From Candidatus Dormiibacterota bacterium (lineage in GTDB: Bacteria > Chloroflexota > Dormibacteria > Aeolococcales > Bog-877): a stretch of 39,450 nt of DNA. The translations under genes and the position numbers were made by a program. The stretch is from the NCBI GenBank assembly GCA_027306595.1, contig DAHUZI010000126.1, forward strand, positions 1-39,450, given 5' to 3'. Shown here one piece after another: positions 1 to 8,989 of this stretch. The notes below the pieces were generated by a model that worked only from the letters and a program-made list of their open reading frames with translations, was not told where the DNA came from and did not search any database. Each line of letters begins with the position of its first letter. Within the stretch, counting starts at the first letter, position 1.

Positions 1-919
1 CCAGGAACGGGAATGTGGGCAACGGACCCAGCCGGGGCTGCTCGGCGGCGAAGCGTTCGCCCACCGTCTCCCCGTGGCCCCGCCGCTGCCGTCGCTCCTC
101 GGCCCGGCAGCGGGCCGCCCGCATCGGGTTCAGCTCCGCCCACTCGGCCACCGTCGGCACCGGCCCCGGCCCGGTGCGCCGGACGTACCCCACCAGCCCC
201 TCCACGCGGCCCTGCTCATGGCCTTGCGCCGGGGTGCAGTGGTGGGCCCGGAACCGATACGCCCTCTGCAGCGCCACGAACTCCGAGCAGGGGACGCACA
301 CCCCCGCGCGCCGCCGCCCCAGCTGGCTGGGATTGTCATACCAGCAGCTCGCCGGCACCCCGCCCCAGGCGTGGAACGCCCGCACGGGCAGGGCCAGCCA
401 CGCCGCCCGGTCCTGCTGCCGGTACGCCACCACCACGTCCCGGGTCGAGTACGCCAGCCGGGCGCAGAACAGGAACACCCGGGTCGCCACCCCGGCGAGC
501 AGCACCGTCGCCTCCCCAAAGTCGATCTGAGCCTCCGCCCCCCGGTCGTGGGCCAGCGGCAGCGTCACCCCGCGCCCATCGGTCTGGCGGTGCCGCCGCA
601 CCCACTGCCGCACCGTCGACTCCCCGCCGTGGAAGGCGTACTCGTCCCGCAGCCGCTCCCAGATCCGGCGGGCGGTATGGCGCTGCTTGCGGGGCGCGTC
701 CTGGTCCGCTGCCAGCCAGCCCTCCACCACCGCCGCCAGCGGCCCCATCACCGGCTCCCGCACCGGCCGCTGCCGCCGGTACGTCCACGGGCCCGGGTCC
801 GCCAGCGCCCGCCGCACCGTCTTGCGGCTCACGTGAAAAGCCCGCGCCACCTGCCGGATGCTCAGCCCGTCCCGAAAGTGAGCCCAGCGGATACGCTCAA
901 CGTCAGCCACCTTGATCAC
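1..919 (-). CDS. istA: IS21-family transposase IstA-like, truncated by the window edge; GTG start at 919 or 910 (absent from the ORF track)
   Basis: Reverse-strand translation from GTG is open to the window edge: VADVERIRWAHFRDGLSIRQVARAFHVSRKTVRRALADPGPWTYRRQRPV...AEAQIDFGEATVLL...WYDNPSQLGRR...EQGRVEGLVGYVRR. This has an N-terminal HTH and the integrase-like DFGE / DNP / E layout of IstA. Confidence 0.87.
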   Translation of the reverse strand, partial: MIKVADVERIRWAHFRDGLSIRQVARAFHVSRKTVRRALADPGPWTYRRQRPVREPVMGPLAAVVEGWLAADQDAPRKQRHTARRIWERLRDEYAFHGGESTVRQWVRRHRQTDGRGVTLPLAHDRGAEAQIDFGEATVLLAGVATRVFLFCARLAYSTRDVVVAYRQQDRAAWLALPVRAFHAWGGVPASCWYDNPSQLGRRRAGVCVPCSEFVALQRAYRFRAHHCTPAQGHEQGRVEGLVGYVRRTGPGPVPTVAEWAELNPMRAARCRAEERRQRRGHGETVGERFAAEQPRLGPLPTFPFL

Positions 920-1037
920 GCCTCACTCCCGATCGGTCTCGGCTCCAACTACCGAGCACCGTATCGGGCCTCGAGCGGGTCAAGGTGGTCCCCTTTTACG
1001 CCATCGTTCCCGCCTCAGGGTGGGTCCCCTTTACTCT
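1..1037 (-). mobile_element. Partial IS21-family element, upstream terminus visible near 1037
   Basis: istA plus two tandem terminal-type repeats just upstream of it: tcaaggtggtccccttttac (980-999) and tcagggtgggtcccctttact (1015-1035), typical of multi-repeat IS21 ends. The remainder, including any istB, lies outside the window. Confidence 0.7.
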
Positions 1038-1293
1038 GGCGATTACAAACGCCGTCTGGCTGCTCTGCGGGCAACTGGCGCACGACATCCTGGCCGGGAC
1101 GCAGGCGTGCTGTCTCGAGGGCGCGCTCACGCGCGCCGAGCCGAAGCGCCTGCGCTACACCCTCTGGCACGGCCCGGGTCGACTGGGGCACACCGGGCGG
1201 CGCTGGCTCCTCCGGCTCGATCGCCGCTGGATGGGGGCGCGTCTCCTCGCGGCCGCCTGCCACCGCTTGCCGGCGCTGCCCCGCGCGGCCTGA
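1038..1293 (+). pseudogene. C-terminal remnant of an IS1380-like DDE transposase
   Basis: ITNAVWLLCGQLAHDILAGTQACCLEGALTRAEPKRLRYTLWHGPGRLGHTGRRWLLRLDRRWMGARLLAAACHRLPAL resembles the IS1380/IS4-type C-terminus (NAAWLLL..LA.N.L..., RLRYTLLH.PGRLV..ARR..LRL). No N-terminal part is present; the reading frame begins at the IS21 terminus. Confidence 0.55.
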
Positions 1294-1499
1294 GCACGCG
1301 CGGCGACGCGGCGGTGATGACCCCGACGGGTCGCGGCTGTGGCAGCACGCCCCCGCCCCCCCCCCCGCGGCCCGCTCGCGTCCCCTCACCACCCCCGTCA
1401 TCGTCCGGAGCGCCATTGGCCCGCTCTGACCGTTGCCGGTCTGGCGCTCCCGCCCCTCGACGGCTCGCCGCGTCCACTTTGAGGCCCTGTCCCGCCCCC

Positions 1500-1655
1500 C
1501 TGATGAAAGTTCGAGGCTAGGCCGGCGTCCCGCCGGGGCACGCGCCGGGGCGCCGTCTTGGGATCGCCGCCCGCCCGCCGAGCCGTGGTCGAGGCAGACC
1601 GGGTCAGGTCGTACGCCTCGAGAATCTCCGTGAGCTCCCTGTCAGACTTCGCCAT
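1500..1655 (-). pseudogene. N-terminal scrap of a second transposase (IS21-like HTH region)
   Basis: MAKSDRELTEILEAYDLTRSASTTARRAGGDPKTAPRRVPRRDAGL resembles transposase N-termini of the form MAKSDRE.MEILEA.D.T..A.SAA.LAG.DPKTV.RYV..RDAG. Homology is lost after about 46 aa. Confidence 0.5.
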
Positions 1656-1769
1656 GGGCCCCCCGGTCCGGTTCGCGGTCCAACACCGCCAGTGAACCGG
1701 CCGCCGGGGTCTTCCTGTTGCGCCCGCCCCGGAGATCGGGTGTCCATGCCCGGGCCGTATGATCTTGGG

Positions 1770-2275
1770 GTGTTCACGGTGAGGCGGGTCCGTGCCGACG
1801 AGTACGTCGCCGCCGGCGAGGTGACGGCGTCGGCCTGGCAACCACTGGGAGCGGCGGACGACCCGACTGGCTGGCGTTCCGCACGCGGCTTGCGGACGTC
1901 GCGACTCGGGACCGCGTCGCGGCCGTCTACGTCGCCCTTGACGGAGACACAATGCTGGGATCGGTCACCCTCGAACTCGACGCCCGTATCGCCGACAGCG
2001 ATAACCCCGGAGCGCTCGCCACGGACGAGGCCCACGTGCGGCTCCTTGCGGTAGCGCCGGTGGCTCGGCGCCTTGGGGTGGGGCGCACCCTCATGGAGCA
2101 CTGCGCCGCGGTCGCCCGCGACAGGGGGAAGGCGCGGCTCACCCTCAACACGTCCCAGGGGAACATCCCCGCCCAGCGCTTCTACGAGGCGATCGGGTTC
2201 GTCCGCCTCCCCGGTCGTCCCCTCCGGGACGGCTCTGCCCTCTGCAGCTACGAACGCGCGCTTCCGGCCAGCTGA
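1770..2275 (+). pseudogene. GNAT-family N-acetyltransferase with an internal frameshift near 1845-1865
   Basis: GTG start 1770: VFTVRRVRADEYVAAGEVTASAW..., then continues in another frame as DWLAFRTRLADVATRDRVAAVYVALDGDTMLGSVTLELD...RLLAVAPVARRLGVGRTLMEHCAAVARDRGKARLTLNTSQGNIPAQRFYEAIGFVRL. The GNAT acetyl-CoA motif (V.RLLAV.P.ARRLGVGR.L) and C-terminal motif are clear. Confidence 0.75.
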
Positions 2276-2805
2276 CACGCCGGGATCCGCGCGCGGACCC
2301 TACTGCCCCCCGCCCGGCGGGCGCACCCGCCGTGTCTGACCTTGCAGAGACAGATAGCTGACCCGGCCCATTGGCGTGATGGTGGTCGCGAGGGGGGGCC
2401 AACCTCCGGTCGCGGACGGCGAGAGCGCCGCTCCGCTCCGCCGACGATGGACAGGGCGGCACCGCCTGCGGAGCTTCCCGAGCTGACGCGTCCCCCCCAC
2501 GGACACGGCCGCGCCAAGGCGTTGATCTTGGTGGCGCACGACGGGCTGGACACCGCGGCCCTGGTCGCACGCCTGCGCCGCGAGGCGATGACGAGTTGGC
2601 TGATCGCTGAGTCGCGCTCACACGGGGACCGCTGCCGGCCGGTGGATCCGTGCGGCCGTGCGATCGCGAAGTGGGAGCCGCGCTGCCGGCAGCTCGAAGG
2701 CGAGCGAACGCAGGCGCGGCACGTGATCAGCTCGCCGGAGAAGCGCTCGCCGCGGCTCGGGCCGGTCGCACCGGACCATCCCGCTCCCGCCGCGGCGCCA
2801 CCGGG

Positions 2806-3748
2806 CCTGAGAACATGTTTGAGAACCAGATAGGGCTCCGGCCTGCACGGGGCGGCCAGGATCGGGCATCGTGGGTCGATGCGGTCCTCTCCACGTCCTT
2901 CTCGCTACCCGACCGACCTCACCGATGCGCAATGGGCCCTGATCGCGCCGCTGCTGCCCCCGCCCAAGACTGGGCCGGCAGGCGGCCGGCCCCCCAAGCA
3001 CCCGATGCGGGAGATCGTCAACGCGATCCGGTACCGGGTCCGCACCGGCTGGGCCTGGCGGCAGTTACCGAACGACCTCCCGCCCTGGCCGACCGTCTAC
3101 TGGTACTTCGCTGCCTGGAACCGGGACGGCACCTTGGACCGCGTCCATGATGCGCTCCGGGAGCGGGTGCGGACCCGAGCGCAGCGCCAGCCGCGTCCGA
3201 GTGCCGGGGTGGTGGACGCCCAGTCGCTGCGCGGGGCCGACACGGTCGGGAGCGCGCCCCGCGGCTACGACGCGGGCAAGAAGGTCAATGGACGCAAGCG
3301 CCATATCGTCGTCGACACGATCGGGCTGTTGCTGGTGGTGATGGTCACCGCCGCGAGTGTCCAGGATCGCGACGGGGGACGCCTCGTGCTGGGCCGGGTG
3401 CACCGCCTGCCGGCCGGGGTGCGCCGCGTCTTCGCCGACGGTGGCTACGCGGGCTTGCTGGTCGCCGGTGCCGCGCGCGCGTGGCGGATCACGCTGGAGA
3501 TCGTGCGCAAACCCGCAGGCCAGGTCGGCTTCGCGGTGATCCCGCGGCGCTGGGTGGTGGAGCGCACGTTTGCCTGGATGATGCGCTGGCGGCGTCTGGT
3601 CCGGGACCACGAGCGCACGATCGCGCACCAGGAGGCGATGGTGAAGTGGGCGATGGTCGGGCTGATGGTGCGCCGCCTCGCACCGTCGCCGGGGCCGCTA
3701 CCGTGGGCGGACCGACGACGATGAACAGTTCTCAAGCACGTTCTGAGG
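2806..3748 (+). mobile_element. IS5-like insertion sequence, apparently complete
   Basis: Imperfect terminal inverted repeats of 21 bp flank the transposase: cctgagaacatgtttgagaac (2806-2826) and gttctcaagcacgttctgagg (3728-3748), 18/21 matches after reverse complement. Confidence 0.85.
2879..3724 (+). CDS. IS5-family transposase
   Basis: 281 aa: YPTDLTDAQWALIAPLLPP...GRPPKHPMREIVNAIRYRVRTGWAWRQLPNDLPPWPTVYWYF...VVDAQSLRGADTVGSAPRGYDAGKKVNGRKRHIVVDTIGLLLVVMVTAASVQDRDG...FADGGYAG...FAVIPRRWVVERTFAWMMRWRRLVRDHERT. DDE catalytic context and C-terminal RRWVVERTFAW motif. Confidence 0.95.
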   Translation: MRSSPRPSRYPTDLTDAQWALIAPLLPPPKTGPAGGRPPKHPMREIVNAIRYRVRTGWAWRQLPNDLPPWPTVYWYFAAWNRDGTLDRVHDALRERVRTRAQRQPRPSAGVVDAQSLRGADTVGSAPRGYDAGKKVNGRKRHIVVDTIGLLLVVMVTAASVQDRDGGRLVLGRVHRLPAGVRRVFADGGYAGLLVAGAARAWRITLEIVRKPAGQVGFAVIPRRWVVERTFAWMMRWRRLVRDHERTIAHQEAMVKWAMVGLMVRRLAPSPGPLPWADRRR

Positions 3749-4798
3749 GCCCGACCGGCGCTCGCTGACGCCCCAGGAACGGGAGCCGGTGCCCGAGTTG
3801 CTTGACGAGCCCGCGCACGCGGCTCAGGCGCCGGCGCCCGCCCACGCGGAGCTGCTCGGCGACCGAGGACATCGCCGCTCGGTATCGAGCGCGTCCCCGC
3901 TCCTGGGGTCGGGCCACGTGGCCGAGAGCGCCGCCCCGTGGCGACGCACCCGGCCGCGATGAAGTCGGAGTTGGTGGCGCCAGCCCCCGCGGGGCCTGGA
4001 GCTGGGACATCCCGCACGCTTCTCGGCCCGGCGGAGCAGATGTCCCGCTCACTCGTCGACGGCCGCGACCTCCGCGGCCAGTTCCGTCGGAGGCTGGATG
4101 ATAACCGCCCGGCAGGCTGCGGTGGCGGCTGAGCGGCTCGTTTCTGGGCCGGTGACCCGCCAGAGCCTGGCTGGGGCCAAGCTGGCCGTTTCCGTGGACC
4201 GGGGCGCCGCGACGAGGCCCACGCCCTCGCCCTGCTGCTGGTCGACCTCGGCGTCGCACGCACCCTGTCGCCTTCGAACTGCGCGAACGACACCCCGTAC
4301 CCGTACGCCCACCTTATCACGCGAAAGGACCACCCGCCCGTCCCCGACCGCACTGGCAGCCTCGGAGCCGCGCGTGCCATTGGCAGGACGTCGGCCCCTG
4401 GCCCTCGCAGGCCCCCCTCCGCGATCGGCCGGCACACGCCCGCCGAATGCCACTCAGTTCGGGCCACCCCGGTCCGGACCGCAGGCGCCAGCGTCCCGGC
4501 CGGTGCCGGCTATGCACCCTGGAGCGCTTCGTCCGCCCCGCGGGAGTGCCCTCGCTCCTGCCCGGTGCCTGGCTGTACCCTTCCCCGCGAACCCCGTGGG
4601 GTTGGCGCAGTGAATCCGACTGGTCCTGTCCCGCCGGTGTCGCCCGCTCCGAAACCTCATCGCGGCCCGTTCACCCGGCCGATGGAGTCCACCTTGGACG
4701 CGGTGGAACTGATCGGGCCCGAACCGCTGCCGCCACGGCCGTGGCAGCAGCGGTTCGCCCCGGGGCAGATGCGAAGGTGGGTCAGCTAGGCCCCCGCC

Positions 4799-5185
4799 TC
4801 AGCCCGACGCACGTCGCGGCTCTCCGAAGCCCGCTCCCCTCAGGACGTGGTTGAGGATGACAATCAACCAGGCGACGAAACCCGTGGCCATAAAGGCGGC
4901 CAGGAGCGACCCCGCGAAGCTGGATTCCGCAAGGATGAGCGTGGTGATGCCGATCGCAAGCGCGAGGGTCGCGATCGCGACCTCGGCACGCGCAAGGCCG
5001 ACACCGCCGGTGCCCCACCACGCGGCCGCAAAGGCCACGCCGCCCAGAACCAAGGCCATGGCCGCCATCCCCCGCGGGTCCTGCAGGTAGGGCATCCCGC
5101 CGTACAGAAGATAGCCGGCGTAGGGGACGGCGATCGCCGCCACCGCAACCGTGGCCACCACGTCTCCGAACATCCCGCGACTCAT
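4799..5185 (-). CDS. Small integral membrane protein of unknown function
   Basis: From internal Met: MSRGMFGDVVATVAVAAIAVPYAGYLLYGGMPYLQDPRGMAAMALVLGGVAFAAAWWGTGGVGLARAEVAIATLALAIGITTLILAESSFAGSLLAAFMATGFVAWLIVILNHVL. About 4 hydrophobic segments; an upstream start (to 5368) is possible. Confidence 0.55.
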   Translation of the reverse strand: MSRGMFGDVVATVAVAAIAVPYAGYLLYGGMPYLQDPRGMAAMALVLGGVAFAAAWWGTGGVGLARAEVAIATLALAIGITTLILAESSFAGSLLAAFMATGFVAWLIVILNHVLRGAGFGEPRRASG

Positions 5186-5861
5186 GGCCGGGCCCTCCAA
5201 GCCAAGACCCACCGCGTCGGAGGCCCAGCGCCCCAAGACGGTCTCCGCGCCGGTCCCCACCGCCACCACCGCGAACTCCCGGCGGCAACCGGACCAGAGC
5301 CGGCCAGCCCTCCGATGGGCCCTCTCCGCCGTGTCGACGCGACGGGCATTGCGCACCTCCGCTTTCAATTCCAGTATAGGCTGAACCCCAACGAACGGGC
5401 CCCGTGGTATCCCCGGGCCAGCCCCCGGATGCGCGCATCATTGCGCGCGAGCGCCGCGGCGGCGGGGCGATGCGAACCCGAGGCGCGCGGCTCGAACACG
5501 ACATCCGCAACACCGAGGTCCGAGGGTGGGCTGCCCGTGCGTTCAGCTGTCCCGATGCCCCGCCGCGCGGACCGCGGCGAGCCCGAGCCACGCCGCTCGG
5601 GGGGCGGCGCGTGGGCACGCGCCACCGATCCCAGTCGTGGGGCGCCGGCGCGAGGCGCGGCCATCTCCAATGGGACCCGGCGATGCCGAGCGACCGCCTC
5701 GACGCCCAGATGGTCCGCTCACCCGGCTCGTGAAGCGGCGGACGGTCCCGCACCCGCCGAATGCGATGCCCGGCCTGGCCCCACGTCCCCCCGAGAGACA
5801 AGGGTGCGGGCCCGCGCGGCCCGATGGTAGCTCCGGCGTGCTCCGCGCGGGCCGGGCGCCC

Positions 5862-6821
5862 TCACGGCGGAAGGTCGCCCCCATCGGGGTCACCGGTGGC
5901 TTCCGGCCCGTATCGATCGATGACATATTCGGCCAGCTGGCTCACCACCAGTTGAATCGCCCGATCCGCATAGTGTCCAGGCTCCCATGCCGCGTAGAGA
6001 GGGAGCCGCAGGGGGCCAGCAGGCCCGTCGATGGCCAGGGAGCGCAGACCGAACCGGGCATCATCGGACACGACCGCCACCCCACGGTGGGCGGCGGCGA
6101 GGGCCTGGGCGGCCAGCGGCAGCCGGCACTCGGTGACCTCGCAATACCGAGCCGCGACCTGCTCGGCGGCCGCGTCGAATACCCGTCGGGTCCAGTGGTC
6201 GGCGGTGGGCAGCAGGAGGGGGGTCCGGACAAGCTCGGCGATCGGCACGCGCTCACGCCCACTCCAGGGGTGGTCCTCCGGCACGTACGCCCAGATGGGC
6301 ATCCGCGCGATCTGAGCGACCCTGGCCGCGCTCGTGAGCGGGAACGGGGCGATGACGAGGTCGGCACCGCGGTCGAGCGCCGTGGCGATCCGTGCGGGCA
6401 TCTCATCGTCGACGCTGAGGTGAGGCGGGCCGGGTCCACGGGCGGCCACGTAGGGGGCGACCAGGTCGTTGATGGTCACCGCCGGTGCCACCAGTTGAAG
6501 CTGCCGCACCTGGCCGGTCCGAAGGGCCGCCGCGGTCTCGCCCAATCGGTCGGCCCGCGCGAGCACCTCGCGGGCGGAGTCCAGCAGCCGCCGGCCAGCT
6601 GCGGTCAGTCGGATGCGACCCTGGCGGCGGTCGAAGAGGGCGAGGCCGAACTCAAACTCCAGCCGCCGGAGCTGCCGCGACACCGCCGGCTGGGCGACAC
6701 CAACCCGCCGGGCACCCTCGGTGACCGAGCCGGTCTCGGCCACGGAGGCGAAGTACCGCAGGGCTCGCAGATCCGCCCCATTGCCCGGACGCGGGTGCAT
6801 CGGACCTCCGAAGCAAGCCAT
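5862..6821 (-). CDS. LysR-family transcriptional regulator
   Basis: 319 aa with canonical N-terminal HTH: LRALRYFASVAETGSVTEGARRVGVAQPAVSRQLRRLEFEFGLALFDRRQGRIRLTAAGRRLLDSAREVL; LysR substrate-binding domain follows. Confidence 0.95.
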   Translation of the reverse strand: MACFGGPMHPRPGNGADLRALRYFASVAETGSVTEGARRVGVAQPAVSRQLRRLEFEFGLALFDRRQGRIRLTAAGRRLLDSAREVLARADRLGETAAALRTGQVRQLQLVAPAVTINDLVAPYVAARGPGPPHLSVDDEMPARIATALDRGADLVIAPFPLTSAARVAQIARMPIWAYVPEDHPWSGRERVPIAELVRTPLLLPTADHWTRRVFDAAAEQVAARYCEVTECRLPLAAQALAAAHRGVAVVSDDARFGLRSLAIDGPAGPLRLPLYAAWEPGHYADRAIQLVVSQLAEYVIDRYGPEATGDPDGGDLPP

Positions 6822-7123
6822 GCCGGATTGGCATGGTGTCTCTCACATATCAGTATTAGACAGCATGGCCCGCGAGCGCCAGAATGACAGCCGCGTGAGG
6901 TCCCGCGGGAGCGCGGTGCCCGCGCCCGCCGGAGCGCGAAGGAGAGGACCGTGCCATGGAGACGGACCCGGGGACACCACCCGCGGCCGCCGGGCTGCGC
7001 GCCCGGGCGCGGGAATGGCCCTGCAGCCCGCGTGCCATCCCGAGCTGGGCGCTGGCGGTCACCAGACCGACGGCCCACCGGAGCCTGATCCGTAAGGCCG
7101 GTCCGAGAAGGAGGAGCCCGCCC

Positions 7124-8989
7124 ATGCCATCCACGCCGCACGTCTCACTCGGTGCCCCCAGCCGGTCGTGGCGGGCCCCCATCGGCCGGGTCGGTGCGGC
7201 TCTGGCCGCGGCCCTCATGCTGGCGGCCATCTCGCTGCCCGCTCCGGGAGCGGCGGCCGCGCTCCGACCGGCCGCGGGCGGGTCCGCCGCTGTCCCCCTG
7301 CCGATCGGCGAGCGCCCCCTCTACATCTTCCCGCTCGCGCCGGGGGCCGACTTCATCTTCGCCAACGACCAGCTGTTCCAGTACCTCATGTACAAGCCCC
7401 TCTTCTGGTACGGGGACAACGGCAAGGCCGCCATCAACTACCGGCTCAGCATCGCCAATCGCCCCGTCTTCAGCGACGGCAACCGCCGGGTCACCATCAC
7501 CCTCAAGCCCTACGTTTGGTCGGACGGGGTCCCGCTGACGACCCGCGACGTTCGGTTCTGGATGGATCTGCTCGTTGCCAACAAGGACCAGTGGGGCGAC
7601 TACACGCCCAGCGAGTTCCCAGACAACGTGTCCGGTATCGAGTGGACATCGGCGCGCCGATTCACCATCACCTTCAATCGATCGTACAGCCCCACCTGGA
7701 TCCTCTACAACCAGCTCAGCCAGATCTTCCCCATCCCCCAGCACGCCTGGGACCGGGTCTCCAAGGGGGGGCCGGTAGGCAACTTCGACGAGACCACCAA
7801 GGGAGCCGTTTCCGTCTGGAAGTACCTGAACGCCGAGTCGCTCAAGCAATCGACCTACGCCACCAATCCACTGTGGCAGGTCGTGGACGGCCCTTGGCGC
7901 ATCCAGCCGCGAACCGGCTTCGATCCCGCCACCGGCTACACCGTCTTCGTCCCCAACGCCAGGTATTCGGGCCCCGACGTTCCCCATCTGGCCCGCTTCG
8001 CCGAGGTGCCCTTCACCAGCGATACCGCTGAGTTCGACGCCCTGCGCGCAGGCACGATCCAGGCCGGAGGGATTCCCATCGCCGACAGCAGCCAGATCGC
8101 CTACTTCCGTCATCTCGGGTTCACCGTTCAGCCCTGGTACATCTTCGGCTGGTCGTGGATCGGGCTCAACTACACGAACCCCGCTGTCGGCCCGATCCTG
8201 AAGCAGCTGTACGTTCGGCAGGCTCTGCAGCGGGTCATCGACCAGCCCACGTGGGTGCGGTCGATCCTCAAGGGCTACGGCAAGCCCCAGTACAGCCCGA
8301 TCCCCACCGTGGTGCCCAACCCGTTCGTGGACGCCTCCGTGAAGCGCAACCCGTACCCGTACAGTCCGACGGCCGCAGCCCGGCTGCTTCGGGCGCACGG
8401 CTGGAAGGTGGTCCCCGACGGCACCAGCACCTGCGAGCGGCCGGGCACCGGCCCGTCGGCCTGCGGCGCCGGCGTGTCTCGAGGTCAGGCGCTCACCCTG
8501 CAGCTTCAGTACGCTGCCGGAGACACTCAGCTGACCCAGGAGATGGAGGCGTTCAAGTCGGCAGCCAGCAGGGCCGGTGTGACCATCAACCTCCAAGAGC
8601 AGCCGATCGACTCGATCTTCGCCGCCTATGCACCGTGCACGGCAGGCAAGCCCTGCACCTGGCAGATGCTGGACGTCGGGATCGGCGCGAACTACGTGTA
8701 CTATCCAGATTACTATCCCTCCGGGGAGCCGTACTACCTCCCCCACGCGGCGTTCAACGGGGGCGGATACAGTGATCCCGCCGCCACCCGCCTGATCCTC
8801 GCCACGCTGGAGCAGCCCGGTCGGGGGCCATTCGTGGCCTACGAGAACTACATCGCCACCCATCTCCCCACCCTGTGGACGCCGTCGGCGGTCTACTCGA
8901 TCAACGTCATCAGCCCGCACCTGCACGGCGTGCCCCCGGCCGACCCCTACGGCGCCATCTATCCTCAGGACTGGACCGTGAGCGGCTGA
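7124..8989 (+). CDS. ABC transporter substrate-binding protein, family 5 (peptide/nickel/opine type)
   Basis: Start ATG 7124 with gaaggagg upstream; signal peptide; TITLKPYVWSDGVPLTTRDVRFWMDLLVAN..., VRQALQRVIDQPTWVRSILKGYGKPQYSPIP..., family-5 SBP motifs. Stop overlaps the next ATG (TGATG at 8987-8991). Confidence 0.9.
   Translation: MPSTPHVSLGAPSRSWRAPIGRVGAALAAALMLAAISLPAPGAAAALRPAAGGSAAVPLPIGERPLYIFPLAPGADFIFANDQLFQYLMYKPLFWYGDNGKAAINYRLSIANRPVFSDGNRRVTITLKPYVWSDGVPLTTRDVRFWMDLLVANKDQWGDYTPSEFPDNVSGIEWTSARRFTITFNRSYSPTWILYNQLSQIFPIPQHAWDRVSKGGPVGNFDETTKGAVSVWKYLNAESLKQSTYATNPLWQVVDGPWRIQPRTGFDPATGYTVFVPNARYSGPDVPHLARFAEVPFTSDTAEFDALRAGTIQAGGIPIADSSQIAYFRHLGFTVQPWYIFGWSWIGLNYTNPAVGPILKQLYVRQALQRVIDQPTWVRSILKGYGKPQYSPIPTVVPNPFVDASVKRNPYPYSPTAAARLLRAHGWKVVPDGTSTCERPGTGPSACGAGVSRGQALTLQLQYAAGDTQLTQEMEAFKSAASRAGVTINLQEQPIDSIFAAYAPCTAGKPCTWQMLDVGIGANYVYYPDYYPSGEPYYLPHAAFNGGGYSDPAATRLILATLEQPGRGPFVAYENYIATHLPTLWTPSAVYSINVISPHLHGVPPADPYGAIYPQDWTVSG

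Larger units (their letters stand above)
2490..4610 (+). pseudogene. Degraded IS3-like transposase, interrupted by an IS5-like element at about 2806-3748
   Basis: Left part (about 2490-2780): ALVARLRREAMTSWLIAESR...CGRAIAKWEPRCRQLEGERTQARHVISSPEK, like OrfA LLRREGLYSS.L..WR...DPRDAEIARL.RENARL...L..A..IIE. Right part (about 3755-4600, several frames): SLTPQEREPVPELLDEPAHAAQAPAPAHAELLGDRG..RSVSS; HPAAMKSELVA; AWSWDI; LALLLVDLGVARTLSPSNCANDTPYPYAHLITRKDHPPVPDR; CTLERFVRPAGVPSLLPGAWLYPSP, matching successive IS3 integrase blocks. Confidence 0.65.

Noticed and set aside
1356-1366. 11-C homopolymer, possible phase-variable tract
   Set aside because: Lies outside any supported gene, in a decayed mobile-element area; more likely neutral or a sequencing-risk tract.
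13-1520. Several plus-strand ORFs (13-915, 74-1429, 912-1520)
   Set aside because: Pro/Arg/Ala-rich shadow frames opposite the istA reading frame; composition is typical of spurious ORFs in GC-rich DNA.
5190-5860. Multiple overlapping ORFs between the membrane protein and LysR
   Set aside because: No protein-family motif, no SD and low-complexity composition in all frames; treated as non-coding or decayed.
7145-8926. 593-aa minus-strand ORF opposite the family-5 SBP
   Set aside because: Antisense shadow ORF with no domain motifs; the plus strand is clearly coding.
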